The notes below the pieces were generated by a model. The model did not search any database and had not been told where the DNA came from. It saw nothing but the letters and a program-made list of their open reading frames with translations. 64,000 nucleotides of DNA from Streptomyces sp. NBC_00162 (GTDB lineage Bacteria; Actinomycetota; Actinomycetes; Streptomycetales; Streptomycetaceae). Positions 49,015 through 57,781 of this stretch are shown one piece after another. Position 1 is the first letter of the stretch, and every line of letters starts with the position of its first letter. The DNA is taken from assembly GCF_024611995.1 (NCBI RefSeq), contig NZ_CP102509.1:6696001-6760000 (forward strand). The letters are read 5' to 3'. The translations under genes were made by a program, and so were the position numbers.

Positions 49015-49053
49015 CCAGAGGCCCGGAGACTTTCACCGTCTCCGGGCCTCTGG
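49015..49053 (+). terminator. Terminator after tRNA-Val copy 1
   Basis: A perfect 16-bp stem (CCAGAGGCCCGGAGAC at 49015-49030 with 49038-49053) around a 7-base loop. It lies between the tRNA and the convergent membrane-protein gene, and can serve both strands. Confidence 0.85.
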
Positions 49054-49083
49054 CGTTTCCGCGGCCTCACCGGGTCACGAGGG

Positions 49084-51405
49084 TCACCCGAGCCGCCCGA
49101 TCGCGTCCTTCAGGCGGCGGGCGTCGCGCAGCCGCTTCTCGTACGTCGCACCCACCGCCAGGAGCAGCAGGCCCGCCAGGGCCGGCGCCACCCAGCGCGG
49201 GAGCGCCCCCGCGATCTGCACCACGTACGGAGCCAGCTCGTGCAGCGCCACCGCCGCCAGCACGGCGCCGCCCAGCAGCAGAGGGGCCTGGAGCCGCCGG
49301 TGGGCGCCCGCCAGGGTCACCGCAAGCGCGGCCAGCCCCAGCAGCAGCGGGCGCAGCCAGCTCGCCGTCCCGGCCGGGGAACCGCCCAGGACGGTCAGCA
49401 GGCTCGGCAGCAGGGTCGCGGCCAGCCCCGGGCCGTACGCCGTCCAGGAGGACGCCACAGGGTCCTTGCGGCGCCGCAGGAAGCCCAGTACGAGGGCGGG
49501 CACCGTCACCGGCAGTGTGTACGCCTCCGGCGCCGTGACCCCGGCCTCCGCCAGCCGGACCCAGCTCGAGGCCACGAACAGCGCCCCCGCCGCCCAGCCC
49601 AGCGCCCGCCGGTCCGCCCGCACCGCGGCGCCCGAGCAGATCACCCCTGCCAGGGCGAGAACCAGCGCCAGGGTCCCGGCGCGGCCCGCCGACAGGGCGA
49701 CCGCCAGCACACCGGCGGCACCCGCCGCGATCTCCGCCGGCACGCGCACCGCGCCGATCCGCGGCCCGAGCGCGGCCACCGCCGCCGGGACGACGAGCAC
49801 CGGGAGCGCCCACCAGACCACCGCCAGGTCCGTTACGGCGGCCGCCGCCACCAGCAGGCCCGTGGCGTACCCGACGGCGCAGACGGCCGCCCCGGCCCGG
49901 ACCGGGCGCGGAGCGGGCCCGTACGCCGCCCCTGCCGCGCAGCCCGCGCCCAGCAGCCCCCACACCGCGAAGGTGGCCGCCCGGCCGTCCAGCGCGCCCA
50001 GGGACACGTTCGCGGCCCCCAGCAGCGCGCACGCGGCGGCCGCGATCCCGGTTCCGCGCGCCGGGGAGCGCAGGGCGAGCACGCCCGCGGCCCCCGTCAC
50101 CGCCGTCTGGGCGGCGAACACCGCCGCCACCGGGAGCCCGAGCAGCTCCGGGGCCGTGAACAGCCCCGCCCAGGCCAGGACCACCGCCACCGTCCCCGGC
50201 TCCGGCCGCGGCGACACCCGCGACAGCCACCAGCCCGCGCCCGCCGCGATCAGCAGCGTCACCGGGACCGCCGCCCCCGGCCAGAACACCTCCCGGGCCG
50301 GGGTCGTCGCCGCCCACACCTCGTCCAGCACCCCGACCCGCGCCGGCAGGGTCGCAGCCGCCGCCGAGCCGGCCGCCGCCGCGGCCAGGACGGCCACCAT
50401 CGCCCCGGCCCCGGCCAGCCCGCGCCGTACCGCCGCCGGGACCCCCTGGATCCGTAGGACTGCCAGCAGCGGGAGCGCCACCAGCAGGTGCGCCGTCACC
50501 GCCCAGGCAGGAGCGAGCTCCGGGCGCGCCACACCGCCCAGCGCGACCACCGCCGCCAGACCGCCCGCCGGCGCTGCGAGCCAGGCGCGCGGCTCCCGCC
50601 ACGCCGCCGCCGTACCCAGGGCCGCGCCCGCCAGCAGGAGTCCCGCCGGGGCCAGCGCCTCGGCCGCCGAAGCCGCCGACCAGGACTCGGCCGCGCCGAT
50701 CAGCAGCGCCCCCGCCCCCAGCACCGCCGCCGGGACGGCCGCCGCCCGGACCCGCAGCGCGAGGGCCGCGTCCAGCGCGGCCGTCGCCAGCAGGGCCCAG
50801 CCGATCTCCAGGGGTCCCGCCTGCGCGGCCAGCGCCGCCAGCGGCAGCGGGAACTGCGCCGCCAGCACCGCCGCCGCCGACGGTATCCGCAGCGTGCGCA
50901 GGGCCAGGCCGTACCCGGCCCACACCGCGGCCAGCACCGCCGCCGCCCCGGCCGCGTACGCCGTGCCGTCCGTGCCCGGCAGGCCGACCGCGTACAGCGC
51001 GTACGCGTCCAGCACCGTCAGCAGCAGCCCCACCGCCGCCACCGACTCCGCCGTCGAGGCCAGCCCGCGGCGCAGCAGCGGCACGGGCGCGGCCAGCGCG
51101 GCCGCCGTCACCGCGGCCAGCACCGCCGAACGCCCGGCGATCCCGAGGGACCCCCAGCTGAGCAGCGTGAAGGCCAGCGCGGCCACGGCCAGGAGCACCG
51201 CGCCCAGGACGAGCAGTACGTTCTGCGCGCTCGGGGCCGAGGCCTCCTTGGGGTGAGCGGGCGCCTGAGGCGCCCAGACGGGAGGCGTCGGCAGCCGCAG
51301 CAGCCAGTCCCGGCGGCCCAGCAAGTACAGGCGCCGGGCATCGAGTTGAGCCAGCTCACGGTCGATGAGCGCCAGCTCTTCGGCCGGCGGCAGGGGGGTG
51401 TTCAT
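49084..51405 (-). CDS. Very large Ala-rich polytopic membrane protein (SCO7613-type)
   Basis: A 773-residue protein. The first ~55 residues are soluble, with a short helical start (ELALIDRELAQLDARRLYLLG) and a Pro-rich linker. The rest is about 20 or more hydrophobic helices of Ala, Leu, Gly and Val, ending in a basic tail (EKRLRDARRLKDAIGRLG). It resembles actinobacterial proteins labelled SCO7613 C-terminal-domain membrane proteins, for which no function is known. Extreme Ala content gives long antisense frames. It is flanked by the two tRNA-Val(CAC) genes and diverges from the SRPBCC gene. Confidence 0.72.
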   Translation of the reverse strand: MNTPLPPAEELALIDRELAQLDARRLYLLGRRDWLLRLPTPPVWAPQAPAHPKEASAPSAQNVLLVLGAVLLAVAALAFTLLSWGSLGIAGRSAVLAAVTAAALAAPVPLLRRGLASTAESVAAVGLLLTVLDAYALYAVGLPGTDGTAYAAGAAAVLAAVWAGYGLALRTLRIPSAAAVLAAQFPLPLAALAAQAGPLEIGWALLATAALDAALALRVRAAAVPAAVLGAGALLIGAAESWSAASAAEALAPAGLLLAGAALGTAAAWREPRAWLAAPAGGLAAVVALGGVARPELAPAWAVTAHLLVALPLLAVLRIQGVPAAVRRGLAGAGAMVAVLAAAAAGSAAAATLPARVGVLDEVWAATTPAREVFWPGAAVPVTLLIAAGAGWWLSRVSPRPEPGTVAVVLAWAGLFTAPELLGLPVAAVFAAQTAVTGAAGVLALRSPARGTGIAAAACALLGAANVSLGALDGRAATFAVWGLLGAGCAAGAAYGPAPRPVRAGAAVCAVGYATGLLVAAAAVTDLAVVWWALPVLVVPAAVAALGPRIGAVRVPAEIAAGAAGVLAVALSAGRAGTLALVLALAGVICSGAAVRADRRALGWAAGALFVASSWVRLAEAGVTAPEAYTLPVTVPALVLGFLRRRKDPVASSWTAYGPGLAATLLPSLLTVLGGSPAGTASWLRPLLLGLAALAVTLAGAHRRLQAPLLLGGAVLAAVALHELAPYVVQIAGALPRWVAPALAGLLLLAVGATYEKRLRDARRLKDAIGRLG

Positions 51406-51528
51406 GGTTCGGAGTGTGGCGCCCGTCACGGGTTCAGGACATGGGTGTGCGTACTCAGATCCGCCCTGAGTACGCACGGTCCGGCGGAAGCGGGCGTACC
51501 GGGGACCGCGCCGGGCCAGACTGGATCC

Positions 51529-52071
51529 ATGGACCGCAGCCGCCCGGACGACCGGGACCGCCGGGACCGCCGGGACCGCCGGGATCGCCCGGACCGCTGG
51601 GATCGCTTGAGCCGCTACCGGTTCCGCAGCGTGTGGGACCTCGACGCCCCGCCCGCACGCGTCTACGCCGTACTGGAACAGCCGGGGGAGTACCCGCACT
51701 GGTGGCCCCAGATCCGCCGGGTCGATCCGGTCGACGACCGCACCGGCACCGCGACCGTCCGCTCGGTCCTGCCGTACGCGCTCCGCGTGACAGTCGGCGA
51801 ACTGCTGCGCGACCCCGTCAGCGGGGTCCTGGAGGTGTCCCTGCACGGCGACCTCGAAGGCTGGGCGCGGTGGACCATACGGCCGCGCGCCGGAACCGGC
51901 ACGGCGCGCACCCGCGCGCTGTACGAGCAGGAGGTCGAGGTGCGCCGGCCCCTGATGCGGCGCCTCGCGCTGCCCGGGCGGCCGGTGTTCCGGCTCAACC
52001 ACGCCCTGATGATGCGGGCCGGGCGGCGCGGTCTCGCGGCCCGGCTGGCCGCTCCGCCGGAAGCGGTTTGA
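51529..52071 (+). CDS. SRPBCC (START-like) family protein
   Basis: A 180-residue protein of the polyketide-cyclase/START-like fold: VWDLDAPPARVYAVLEQPGE, YPHWWPQIRRVDPVDDRTG, LEGWARWTIRPRAGTG and RPVFRLNHALMMRAGRRGL. Such proteins bind hydrophobic ligands in a long cavity; a ligand is not predictable. The first ~25 residues are a charged Asp/Arg repeat (DRDRRDRRDRRDRPDRWDR) made by a GGACCGCC tandem repeat, and may be unstructured. CAGACT lies six bases before the ATG. Its stop overlaps the -35 of the second tRNA-Val. Confidence 0.75.
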   Translation: MDRSRPDDRDRRDRRDRRDRPDRWDRLSRYRFRSVWDLDAPPARVYAVLEQPGEYPHWWPQIRRVDPVDDRTGTATVRSVLPYALRVTVGELLRDPVSGVLEVSLHGDLEGWARWTIRPRAGTGTARTRALYEQEVEVRRPLMRRLALPGRPVFRLNHALMMRAGRRGLAARLAAPPEAV

Positions 52072-52096
52072 ACCAGCCCCAAGGCTTCTGTATTGT
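52068..52096 (+). promoter_or_regulatory. Promoter of the second tRNA-Val (CAC)
   Basis: TTGAAC (52068-52073), 17-base spacer, TATTGT (52091-52096), then the tRNA 5' end at 52110. The -35 overlaps the SRPBCC stop codon. Confidence 0.7.
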
Positions 52097-52109
52097 TCAG
52101 TCCGTTCCC

Positions 52110-52181
52110 GGGCGATTAGCTCAGCGGGAGAGCACTTCGTTCACACCGAAGGGGTCACTGGTTCGATCCCAGTATCGCCCA
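52110..52181 (+). tRNA. tRNA-Val (CAC), copy 2
   Basis: Differs from copy 1 at only two positions (D loop T to C, T loop A to T). Anticodon CAC, acceptor GGGCGAT/ATCGCCC. Confidence 0.95.
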
Positions 52182-52188
52182 CCGGGAC

Positions 52189-52218
52189 AGGCCGGTCCGT
52201 CATCTGACGGACCGGCCT
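52189..52218 (+). terminator. Terminator after tRNA-Val copy 2
   Basis: AGGCCGGTCCGTCA (52189-52202) pairs perfectly with 52205-52218. Confidence 0.8.
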
Positions 52219-52286
52219 TCCCCATGTCCGGCACGTACGCGGTGCGTTCTCGTGCTGTGACCCGGTGAACCTTCCCGGTCACAGCA

Positions 52287-53012
52287 CTAGGCCGCCGTCG
52301 ACAGGCCCGGCCGCAGCGGCCAGTGCGGATCCACCGGCTCCGGCGTCCCCTGCCGTGCGAACCACGCCTGCAGCCCCCGCGCCTGCGCCGCGTGCCACAC
52401 CGCCTGCAGCGTGTGCAGTTCGGCCGGCGACAGCCGCTCCAGCCGGGCCGCGAACCGGCGCCCCACCGCCCGTACGAGCTCCAGCGAGGCCAGCGCGTCC
52501 GCCGCCGCGTCGTGCGCGCCCTCCAGCTCTATCCCGTAGTGCGCGCACAGGTCCGTCAAGGTCCGGCGGCCCTTGCGGTAGCGGTCCAGATGCTTGTCCA
52601 GCACCCGCGGATCCAGCACCGTCAGCGGCCGGTTGTCCAGATACCGCGTCAGCGAAGACGCCCGGTGCCGGCGCAACTCCCGGTCCAGCAGCGTCAGATC
52701 GAACGGCGCGTTCATCACCACCACCGGCCGGCCCGCCACCTGCTGCTCCCCGAGCGCGCGGGCTATCTCCTCCACCACCGGCGCGGGCCACCGCCCGTGG
52801 CGCTGGAGGTGCTCGTCGGTCAGGCCGTGCACTTCCGTGGCACCCGGGGGCACCGGGATGCCGGGATTGACCAGCCAGCGCGTGGTGCGCACCCGCCCGC
52901 CCGCGCACTCCTGCACGACGAGCGCGGCGGACACGATCCGGTCCTCCTCGACGTCCACCCCGGTCGTCTCCGTGTCGAATGCGGCCAGCGGGCCCTCGTA
53001 CCAGCGTGTCAT
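52287..53012 (-). CDS. DEDDh 3'-5' exonuclease (DnaQ epsilon-like)
   Basis: A 241-residue DnaQ-superfamily exonuclease. Exo I is AAFDTETTGVDVEEDRIVS (Asp/Glu metal ligands), exo II is VVVMNAPFDLTLLDREL, and exo III is GIELEGAHDAAADALASLEL, where His-x4-Asp completes the DEDDh set. It removes 3' nucleotides from DNA or RNA; a role as proofreading partner or stand-alone repair exonuclease is open. The ATG at 53012 is the natural start. It diverges from the DUF4365 gene; the intergenic region (53013-53221) contains a nested ACCCGGG/CCCGGGT hairpin at 53084-53126. Confidence 0.88.
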   Translation of the reverse strand: MTRWYEGPLAAFDTETTGVDVEEDRIVSAALVVQECAGGRVRTTRWLVNPGIPVPPGATEVHGLTDEHLQRHGRWPAPVVEEIARALGEQQVAGRPVVVMNAPFDLTLLDRELRRHRASSLTRYLDNRPLTVLDPRVLDKHLDRYRKGRRTLTDLCAHYGIELEGAHDAAADALASLELVRAVGRRFAARLERLSPAELHTLQAVWHAAQARGLQAWFARQGTPEPVDPHWPLRPGLSTAA

Positions 53013-53221
53013 GGCGAACTCCTCGTCCCCGATCGGCAGATGGGGCGCACCTGGAACACGCCACCCTTGCCCGCATCGGTGATACCCGGGCTGTTTGCCC
53101 CGTACGCCGTTTGCGGGGACCCGGGTGCGGAGACAACATCCATGGGGGCCGTGCACATGACCGGTCGTCACCCCACCACCCACCACCCACGGCAGAGCCC
53201 GGAAGGCATGGGGAGCCGGCC

Positions 53222-53824
53222 ATGGCGCTCGCGCAGCCCGAACAGGGCGGGGTGCTGGCGGGGCAGATCGATCCGCGCACCGGTACGCCGGGCGAGGCGC
53301 GGAGCGGACCGCTGCGCGGCACACTCGCCACCACCGCCTGCATGGAGACCCTTCAGGTGGGATACCTGCACGCCGTCGCCGCCGCGGCCGGCTGCTCGCT
53401 GTCCCAGCCCTTTCCGGACAACGGCATCGACTGGCACGTCAGCCACGGCGCCCCCGAGCACGTCGTCGACGACGAGGTCACCATCAAGGTGCAGTTGAAG
53501 GCGACCTACCAGATACCGCCGCGGCCGGCCGGGCCCACCTTCGGCTTCACCCTGGACAACGAGCACCTGGTGAAACTGGCCCGCACCCCGGTCGCCGTCC
53601 ACAAGATCCTCGTCGTGATGCTCGTCCCGCGGGAGCGCGACCAGTGGCTCGCGGCCGGACACGACCGGCTCGACCTGCGGCACTGCTGCTACTGGACCAA
53701 CCTCGCCGGACACCCCGTGACCGGCCGGCGCCGGACCACCGTACGGATCCCGACCACGCGGATCTTCGACGACCGTGCGCTGTGCGAGATCATGACCCGG
53801 GTCGGGTCGGGAGGGACACCCTGA
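53222..53824 (+). CDS. DUF4365 protein, PD-(D/E)XK nuclease-like
   Basis: A 200-residue DUF4365 protein. The family is thought to share the restriction-endonuclease fold: NGIDWHVSH (Asp70) and VTIKVQLKATY (Gln91, Lys93) read as a D...QxK active site, with Gln in place of the usual Glu. A third conserved stretch is EHLVKLARTPVAVHKILVVM. It probably binds or cuts nucleic acid, unproven. GGGGAG lies before the ATG at 53222. Its stop shares one base with the next ATG (TGATG), so it is tightly coupled to the unknown downstream protein. This two-gene unit is the best candidate here for an undescribed system. Confidence 0.75.
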   Translation: MALAQPEQGGVLAGQIDPRTGTPGEARSGPLRGTLATTACMETLQVGYLHAVAAAAGCSLSQPFPDNGIDWHVSHGAPEHVVDDEVTIKVQLKATYQIPPRPAGPTFGFTLDNEHLVKLARTPVAVHKILVVMLVPRERDQWLAAGHDRLDLRHCCYWTNLAGHPVTGRRRTTVRIPTTRIFDDRALCEIMTRVGSGGTP

Positions 53825-55044
53825 TGAACTGGCACGCATCGCACCTCGAACCACTGTCGTCCCCGGAGTTCGCCTCCGGCACACCCGACCCCGCGCACGT
53901 CGACCCGGCGGTGCTGGGCGCGCTGCTGCACCGGCACGGCTGGCTGCGGCGCGGCGGGGCCGCCGGGCGCTACGGGCGCTGGACCCCGCCCGCCGCCCAC
54001 GCGCCGGGCAGCGGGGGCACCAGCCTGCTCGTCCCCGAGAGCCGCACCTTCCCCGACTGCGCGGACCTGCTGGAGGAGGCGCTGACCGCGCTCTCGCGCA
54101 GCGCCCTGCCGTCGGCGCGGGAGGTGCTGTACGGGCTGAGCGTGCCGAGCGACGAGGTCCGCTGGGAGCGGGAGATCCCCGAAGGGGCGTACGGGCTCCG
54201 GGGCGAGGCCGACTGGACGGTGCAGGAACAGCTGCGCTCGGCGGCCCGCCGGCTGCTGCTGGCCGGGGCCCTGGCCGACCGGGCGAGGGCCGGGTACTAC
54301 GGAGCCCGGCACCGGGCGCAGGCCGAACGGGCCCTGGAGGGGGTCCTGGTGGGGCCGGCCCCGGGCGGGCGGCGGCTCGCCGCGTACGTGCCCGTGGACG
54401 GCGGGCGGGGGACCGTGACGCGGCTGCACCACGCGCTGCACGCGGCCCGCGAGGCGGTGGACTACCGGCGGGCGACGGGCGGCATGGAGGCCTTCGACGC
54501 GGCCGTGCGGGCCGGGGTCAGCCGGGAGCTGGCCGATGCGCTGATCGCACTGGTCCGTGGCTCCGAGGGGGCCCGGATCGCGCTGGCCTGGGCGCCGGCG
54601 GCGGGGGTCCCGGCGGGGTGCGCGGCCCGGCCGGAGCCAGTGGAGTTCTCGCCGGGCGACCTGCCGGTGCTCCGCGAGGCGGCCGCCCGCTACACCCGGA
54701 CCGAGCCGGCCGTCCCGGTCCGGATCGCGGGCGCGGTGGTGCGGATGCGGCGTTCGGCCGCGGGCGGCGGGGGCACGGTCCGGCTGCGGGTCCTGGCGGG
54801 GGCGGAGATCCCGTACGTCCGGGTCGCGCTGGACGAGGAGGCGTACCGGGTGGCGGGCCACGCGCACCTGGTGGGCCTGCCGGTCCGGGTCAGCGGGCGG
54901 TTGCAGCGGCGGGGCGGCTTCCGCCGGCTCGCCGACGTCACGGACGTGACCCCGGTGCCGCTGGACGAGGTCGAGCGGGACCGGCTGATGAAGTCGATGG
55001 ACGCGGCGTTCGATCCCGAGGACGTACTGCCGTCCGACGACTAG
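53824..55044 (+). CDS. Unknown protein coupled to the DUF4365 gene
   Basis: A 406-residue soluble protein I do not recognise. Residues about 1-130 (HVDPAVLGALLHRHGWLRRG) are mixed and Ala-rich; residues about 130-260 are helical (EQLRSAARRLLLAGALADRA, RAGVSRELADALIALVRGSE); residues about 290-385 are beta-rich (VPVRIAGAVVRMRRSAAGGG, AHLVGLPVRVSGRLQRRGGF, RRLADVTDVTPV) in an arrangement resembling an OB fold, so nucleic-acid binding is possible. The start overlaps the DUF4365 stop. Its stop overlaps that of the convergent GNAT gene in CTAG. No catalytic site is visible. Confidence 0.6.
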   Translation: MNWHASHLEPLSSPEFASGTPDPAHVDPAVLGALLHRHGWLRRGGAAGRYGRWTPPAAHAPGSGGTSLLVPESRTFPDCADLLEEALTALSRSALPSAREVLYGLSVPSDEVRWEREIPEGAYGLRGEADWTVQEQLRSAARRLLLAGALADRARAGYYGARHRAQAERALEGVLVGPAPGGRRLAAYVPVDGGRGTVTRLHHALHAAREAVDYRRATGGMEAFDAAVRAGVSRELADALIALVRGSEGARIALAWAPAAGVPAGCAARPEPVEFSPGDLPVLREAAARYTRTEPAVPVRIAGAVVRMRRSAAGGGGTVRLRVLAGAEIPYVRVALDEEAYRVAGHAHLVGLPVRVSGRLQRRGGFRRLADVTDVTPVPLDEVERDRLMKSMDAAFDPEDVLPSDD

Positions 55045-55529
55045 GACGGGTCCTGGGGGCGGGTGCGGAACGAGGCCATGGTCAGGCCGGGGGCCGGGGA
55101 GAAGTCCGGGCCCCGGGTGAAGCCCAGGCGTTCGTACAGAGTCACGGCGGGGGCGTTGGCCGCGCCCGTCGTGACCTCGACGGCGCGGCCCGGGAAGACC
55201 TCGGCCAGGGCGTGGCGCAGCATCAGTGAGGCGATGCCCCGGCGGAACCAGGCGGGGTCCACGCAGAGCCGGTCCATGCAGACGCCGCCGTCGGCCTCGT
55301 CCTCCCAGGCGAGGAAACCGGCGAGCTCCCCGCCCTCGGAGACGGCGCCGAGCCAGTTCAGCTCCCGCGCCCGCGCCCGCATCTCGGCCAGGCTCTCGCG
55401 CAGCGCGGGGATCCCGTCGAAGCCGATCAGCCGCGCCTCCACCGCGTACGCGGCCCGCCCGATCCGGTGCACGGCGGCCGCGGTGGTGTCGTCGGCCAGG
55501 TCCAGCGGGCGGATCTGCGGGCTCGGCAT
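55041..55529 (-). CDS. GNAT N-acetyltransferase
   Basis: A 162-residue GNAT. The acetyl-CoA loop is DRLCVDPAWFRRGIASLMLR, and GAANAPAVTLYERLGFTRGP follows with the usual L-Y-E-R-x-G-F. The substrate is unknown. The ATG at 55529 is the natural start. Convergent with the unknown 406-residue protein, sharing a CTAG stop. Confidence 0.8.
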   Translation of the reverse strand: MPSPQIRPLDLADDTTAAAVHRIGRAAYAVEARLIGFDGIPALRESLAEMRARARELNWLGAVSEGGELAGFLAWEDEADGGVCMDRLCVDPAWFRRGIASLMLRHALAEVFPGRAVEVTTGAANAPAVTLYERLGFTRGPDFSPAPGLTMASFRTRPQDPS

Positions 55530-55709
55530 ACGGGTCCCTTCGGGGCGCGGGTCGGGAGGCCCCCAAGGTATCCCGGCGGGTCGGGGGCGGAGCCCGGGCG
55601 CTGCCCGGCGGGACACCCACCGGTAACCGTTTAGCGGCGCAGCCACTCCGCTCGGTACGATTCAGGCGCGCAGTGTTCGCTCGCGCACCCCCTGAGTCAG
55701 GAGAGACCG

Positions 55710-57686
55710 GTGTCAGACGTCCGTGTGATCATCCAACGCGATTCCGAGCGGGACGAGCGCGTGGTGGCCACGGGCACTACGGCGGCCGAGCTCTTCGCCG
55801 GCGAGCGCACCATCGTCGCCGCGCGCGTCGCGGGCGAGCTCAAGGACCTCGCGTACGAGGTGAAGGACGGCGAGACCGTCGAGCCGGTGGAGATCTCCTC
55901 CGAGGACGGCCTGAACATCCTGCGCCACTCGACCGCGCACGTCATGGCGCAGGCCGTGCAGGAGCTCTTCCCCGAGGCCAAGCTGGGCATCGGCCCGCCG
56001 GTCCAGAACGGCTTCTACTACGACTTCGACGTCGCCAGGCCCTTCACCCCCGATGACCTCAAGGCCATCGAGAAGAAGATGCAGGAGATCCAGAAGCGCG
56101 GGCAGAAGTTCGCCCGTCGCGTGGTCACCGACGAGGCGGCCCGCGAGGAGCTCGCGGACGAGCCGTACAAGCTGGAGCTCATCGGCATCAAGGGCTCCGC
56201 GTCCACCGACGACGGCGCGAACGTCGAGGTGGGCGGCGGCGAGCTGACCATCTACGACAACCTGGACGCCAAGACCGGGGACCTGTGCTGGAAGGACCTC
56301 TGCCGCGGTCCCCACCTGCCCACCACCCGCAACATCCCGGCCTTCAAGCTCATGCGCAACGCGGCCGCCTACTGGCGCGGCAGCGAGAAGAACCCGATGC
56401 TCCAGCGCATCTACGGCACCGCGTGGCCGTCGAAGGAGGAGCTGAAGGCCCACCTCGACTTCCTCGCCGAGGCCGAGAAGCGCGACCACCGCAAGCTCGG
56501 CAACGAGCTGGACCTCTTCTCCATCCCGGACGAGATCGGCTCCGGCCTGGCCGTCTTCCACCCGCGCGGCGGCATCATCCGCCGGACCATGGAGGACTAC
56601 TCGCGCCGCCGGCACGAGGAAGAGGGCTACGAGTTCGTCTACTCCCCGCACGCCACCAAGGGCGCGCTCTTCGAGAAGAGCGGGCACCTGGACTGGTACG
56701 CGGAGGGCATGTACCCCCCCATGCAGCTCGACGGTGGTACCGACTACTACCTCAAGCCCATGAACTGCCCGATGCACAACCTGATCTTCGACGCGCGCGG
56801 CCGCTCCTACCGCGAACTGCCGCTGCGCCTCTTCGAGTTCGGCACCGTGTACCGGTACGAGAAGTCGGGCGTCGTGCACGGCCTGACCCGTGCCCGGGGC
56901 TTCACCCAGGACGACGCGCACATCTACTGCACCCGTGAGCAGATGGCGGAGGAGCTCGACCGCACGCTCACCTTCGTGCTGAACCTGCTGCGCGACTACG
57001 GTCTGACCGACTTCTACCTCGAGCTGTCCACCAAGGACCCGGAGAAGTTCGTCGGCTCGGACGAGGTCTGGGAGGAGGCGACCGCCGTCCTCCAGCAGGT
57101 CGCCGAGAAGCAGGGCCTCCCGCTGACCCCCGACCCGGGCGGCGCGGCCTTCTACGGCCCGAAGATCTCCGTTCAGGCGCGGGACGCCATCGGCCGTACC
57201 TGGCAGATGTCGACCGTCCAGCTGGACTTCAACCTGCCGGAGCGGTTCAACCTCGAGTACACCGCCCCGGACGGCTCGCGACAGCGGCCGGTCATGATCC
57301 ACCGCGCGCTGTTCGGCTCGATCGAGCGGTTCTTCGCCGTGCTGCTGGAGCACTACGCGGGCGCCATGCCGCCGTGGCTGGCCCCCGTCCAGGCGGTCGG
57401 CATCCCGATCGGCGACGGGCACGTCGAGTACCTGCAGGAGTTCGCCGCGGCGGCGAAGAAGCAGGGCCTGCGGGTCGAGGTGGACGCCTCCTCGGACCGG
57501 ATGCAGAAGAAGATCCGCAACCACCAGAAGCTCAAGGTCCCGTTCATGATCATCGTCGGTGACGAGGACATGGCCGCGGGCACCGTCTCCTTCCGCTACC
57601 GCGACGGTTCGCAGGAGAACGGCATCCCCAAGGACGAGGCGCTGGCCAAGCTGGCCAAGGTCGTCGCGGACCGCGTCCAGGTCTGA
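55710..57686 (+). CDS. thrS: Threonyl-tRNA synthetase
   Basis: A 658-residue class II synthetase. Residues about 1-60 are the TGS domain. The editing domain follows with [11 protein letters not shown] and CRGPHLP. The catalytic core has KPMNCPMHN, where Cys and His ligate the zinc, then [20 protein letters not shown] (motif 2) and [20 protein letters not shown] (motif 3). The C-terminal anticodon domain ends [13 protein letters not shown]. Length is normal and all parts look intact. GTG 55710 follows CAGGAGAG. No T-box leader is visible. A 46-bp perfect palindrome ends the gene. Confidence 0.97.
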   Translation: MSDVRVIIQRDSERDERVVATGTTAAELFAGERTIVAARVAGELKDLAYEVKDGETVEPVEISSEDGLNILRHSTAHVMAQAVQELFPEAKLGIGPPVQNGFYYDFDVARPFTPDDLKAIEKKMQEIQKRGQKFARRVVTDEAAREELADEPYKLELIGIKGSASTDDGANVEVGGGELTIYDNLDAKTGDLCWKDLCRGPHLPTTRNIPAFKLMRNAAAYWRGSEKNPMLQRIYGTAWPSKEELKAHLDFLAEAEKRDHRKLGNELDLFSIPDEIGSGLAVFHPRGGIIRRTMEDYSRRRHEEEGYEFVYSPHATKGALFEKSGHLDWYAEGMYPPMQLDGGTDYYLKPMNCPMHNLIFDARGRSYRELPLRLFEFGTVYRYEKSGVVHGLTRARGFTQDDAHIYCTREQMAEELDRTLTFVLNLLRDYGLTDFYLELSTKDPEKFVGSDEVWEEATAVLQQVAEKQGLPLTPDPGGAAFYGPKISVQARDAIGRTWQMSTVQLDFNLPERFNLEYTAPDGSRQRPVMIHRALFGSIERFFAVLLEHYAGAMPPWLAPVQAVGIPIGDGHVEYLQEFAAAAKKQGLRVEVDASSDRMQKKIRNHQKLKVPFMIIVGDEDMAAGTVSFRYRDGSQENGIPKDEALAKLAKVVADRVQV

Positions 57687-57704
57687 TCCGCACGTTGCCC
57701 CGCA

Positions 57705-57750
57705 CGAGGAAGGCCCCCGGAAAGTGATCACTTTCCGGGGGCCTTCCTCG
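57705..57750. terminator. Perfect 46-bp palindrome, thrS terminator
   Basis: 23-bp arms with no spacer, centred at 57727/57728 on TGATCA. It is the longest perfect inverted repeat noticed in the window. Confidence 0.85.
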
Positions 57751-57781
57751 TACGCGCAGGCAAGGTCATATGCTTGCCGCC

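Noticed and set aside
51455..51658. Collagen-like Gly-Gly-Pro protein on the minus strand
   Set aside because: It is the antisense reading of the Asp/Arg repeat in the SRPBCC gene.
48937..52181. Integrated element between the two tRNA-Val genes
   Set aside because: No integrase, recombinase or phage genes, and codon use matches the neighbourhood.
53084..53126. Riboswitch in the gap between the exonuclease and DUF4365 genes
   Set aside because: Only a nested ACCCGGG hairpin is seen, with no known riboswitch consensus.
55560..55709. T-box leader before thrS
   Set aside because: No T-box-like stem-loop or conserved bulge could be seen, and actinobacterial thrS usually lacks it.
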